This document shows, piece after piece, positions 24,187 through 25,148 of a stretch of 25,148 nt of DNA; within the stretch, counting starts at the first letter, position 1; every line of letters starts with the position of its first letter. The notes beneath the pieces are model-generated. The model was not told the origin of the DNA and made no database searches. It saw only the letters and a list, made by a program, of their open reading frames with translations. A program made the translations under genes and the position numbers. This DNA is from Parelusimicrobium sp031549165 (lineage in GTDB: Bacteria > Elusimicrobiota > Elusimicrobia > Elusimicrobiales > Elusimicrobiaceae): the NCBI GenBank assembly GCA_031549165.1, contig JAVBQE010000004.1, positions 1 through 25,148 on the forward strand. Direction: 5' to 3'.

Positions 24187-25148
24187 ATGAGCAAAGCCGT
24201 TGATTTTTCCTGGACACCTTTATTTAAAGAAACTCTGCTTAAAATATTTGAGCAACAATATGACACCCATAAACTTTTACAAGCGTACCATAAAATACGC
24301 CCGGATTCCTATAACAGCGAGCTTGACTTGCGTGAAGGCATGGACCCGCTTTCTTTTATCTGTTCTGTCTGTAATATGTCTGCCGGCAGCAATGCTTTAG
24401 AGAAAATGCGAGAGATATTTAATCTTTCCACACCGCTTCCGCCCTTTTGCTCCGGCATACCGGCTTTAAGGTTTGCCAGCCAGTTTTTTTATGAACGTTA
24501 CAACAAAGATGGCGACGCAAATTACATGAATAACCTTTGGGCCTTTTCCCGCGCGCTTACGGAGGACCGGGTGGACGGGGCTTTGTTTCAAATTCTTTTA
24601 AGTTACAGAAAAATAGCCACAGGCAACTTAAGTACAGTAATATTTATGTGCTGCCCGGACACTTTTTATCCGATGGACAGAAACACCGTGGCTTTCGTTA
24701 ACACTTTTGCGCCGGACTTTAATAAAAAAGAAAGCTATGACTCATTTTTAGAGTTTCAGCAGCTCATAAAAAACAGCGTGTATAAAGATATGAAGCCCTA
24801 TGAGTTTTCTCACCGGGCCTATATAAACGCCTCTTCTGAAAGAAAAAAGAAATACTGGCTCTATTATCCCGGTAAAAATGGCGAGAAGTGGGGATTATTC
24901 AAGGAAAAAAATATTATGGGCATAGCCTGGGATGAAATGGGAGACTTGGCCCAATATGAAAAAAAAGATGAAATAAAAGAAAAAATAAATAGCATATACG
25001 GAGGCAAAAACCACAAGATGTGGCTCTCTGTGATATGGGATTTTGTTAATGAGATAAATGAAGGAGATATCGTTTTTGTAAAAAACGGCGGCAGCATAAT
25101 AGCCTGCGGAACAGTAGAGTCCCAATATATAAATGACGCATCATATCC
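24187..25148 (+). CDS. McrB-like protein, N-terminal part (cut by window edge)
   Basis: An open frame runs from ATG (24187) through 320 codons to the edge with no stop. Residues 1-215 are a helical N-terminal region that I cannot name. Residues about 222-315 match the EVE/PUA-like module found before the AAA+ GTPase domain in McrB-type proteins: YWLYYPGKNGEKW, IMGIAWDEMGDLAQY, WDFVNEINEGDIVFVK, and GTVESQYI. In that family this module reads modified bases, and the missing C-terminal part would carry the motor domain of a modification-dependent restriction system. The Shine-Dalgarno AGGAG overlaps the stop of the RecA-fold gene. The restriction role is known for the family but cannot be confirmed here because the AAA+ domain and any McrC partner lie beyond the window. 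Confidence 0.72.
   Translation, partial: MSKAVDFSWTPLFKETLLKIFEQQYDTHKLLQAYHKIRPDSYNSELDLREGMDPLSFICSVCNMSAGSNALEKMREIFNLSTPLPPFCSGIPALRFASQFFYERYNKDGDANYMNNLWAFSRALTEDRVDGALFQILLSYRKIATGNLSTVIFMCCPDTFYPMDRNTVAFVNTFAPDFNKKESYDSFLEFQQLIKNSVYKDMKPYEFSHRAYINASSERKKKYWLYYPGKNGEKWGLFKEKNIMGIAWDEMGDLAQYEKKDEIKEKINSIYGGKNHKMWLSVIWDFVNEINEGDIVFVKNGGSIIACGTVESQYINDASY

Overview
The window looks like chromosome of a diderm (Gram-negative-type) bacterium. Signal peptides, a lipobox, a two-partner secretion pair and a classical autotransporter with a C-terminal aromatic residue all require an outer membrane. The phylum cannot be fixed from the sequence alone. The mix of genes (RNase J-like beta-CASP protein, FtsA-like actin, many TPR proteins, large type V surface proteins, AT-leaning codons with GCG/CGC-rich stretches) makes Elusimicrobiota my best guess, but it is only a guess. 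There are no rRNA or tRNA genes, no IS elements and no CRISPR array. No gene-free stretch exceeds about 130 bases.

Region 1 (1-16092, minus strand) is one long surface/competition operon, read right to left. It runs: type Va autotransporter (12232-16092), TpsB outer-membrane transporter (10514-12235), a 2208-residue CdiA/FhaB-like TpsA exoprotein (3877-10503) ending in a zincin-like HExxH domain, a lipoprotein that is the likely immunity protein (3074-3880), a headless second CdiA C-terminal module with a different zincin domain (1023-3077), a second exported candidate immunity protein (159-1013), and the first 55 codons of a third headless module leaving the window (1-165). Neighbouring genes overlap by 4-7 bases or are separated by about 10. 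The headless modules begin inside sequence that repeats the parental pretoxin region (2423-3072 = 5091-5740; 1-149 = 5842-5990). The array is therefore a reserve of toxin/immunity cassettes that homologous recombination could swap onto the full-length CdiA.

Region 2 (16195-18832) holds an ogt-type DNA-repair methyltransferase (plus strand) converging on a two-gene minus-strand operon: a ClpX-like AAA+ protein with a novel N-terminal domain, then a TPR protein.

Region 3 (18833-25148) holds, on the plus strand, a PD-(D/E)XK-nuclease-like protein overlapping an RNase J-like beta-CASP metallo-beta-lactamase-fold protein. Next is an FtsA-like actin homologue (minus). Divergent from it are a TPR protein plus WYL-domain regulator operon, then a RecA/DnaB-fold protein with a degraded Walker A motif followed by an McrB-like protein cut by the window edge. 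Four copies of a palindrome, GCGACA-N6-TGTCGC, lie in the three non-coding promoter gaps of regions 2 and 3. From each, a -10-like hexamer sits exactly 11 bases beyond the TTGTCG-type half-site, in five of five promoters on both strands. This suggests a single regulon, probably read by a local regulator of which the WYL protein is the obvious candidate. Several genes (ogt, ftsA-like, the 22006 TPR gene) have a -10-like box only 6-7 bases before ATG and no Shine-Dalgarno, suggesting leaderless mRNAs.
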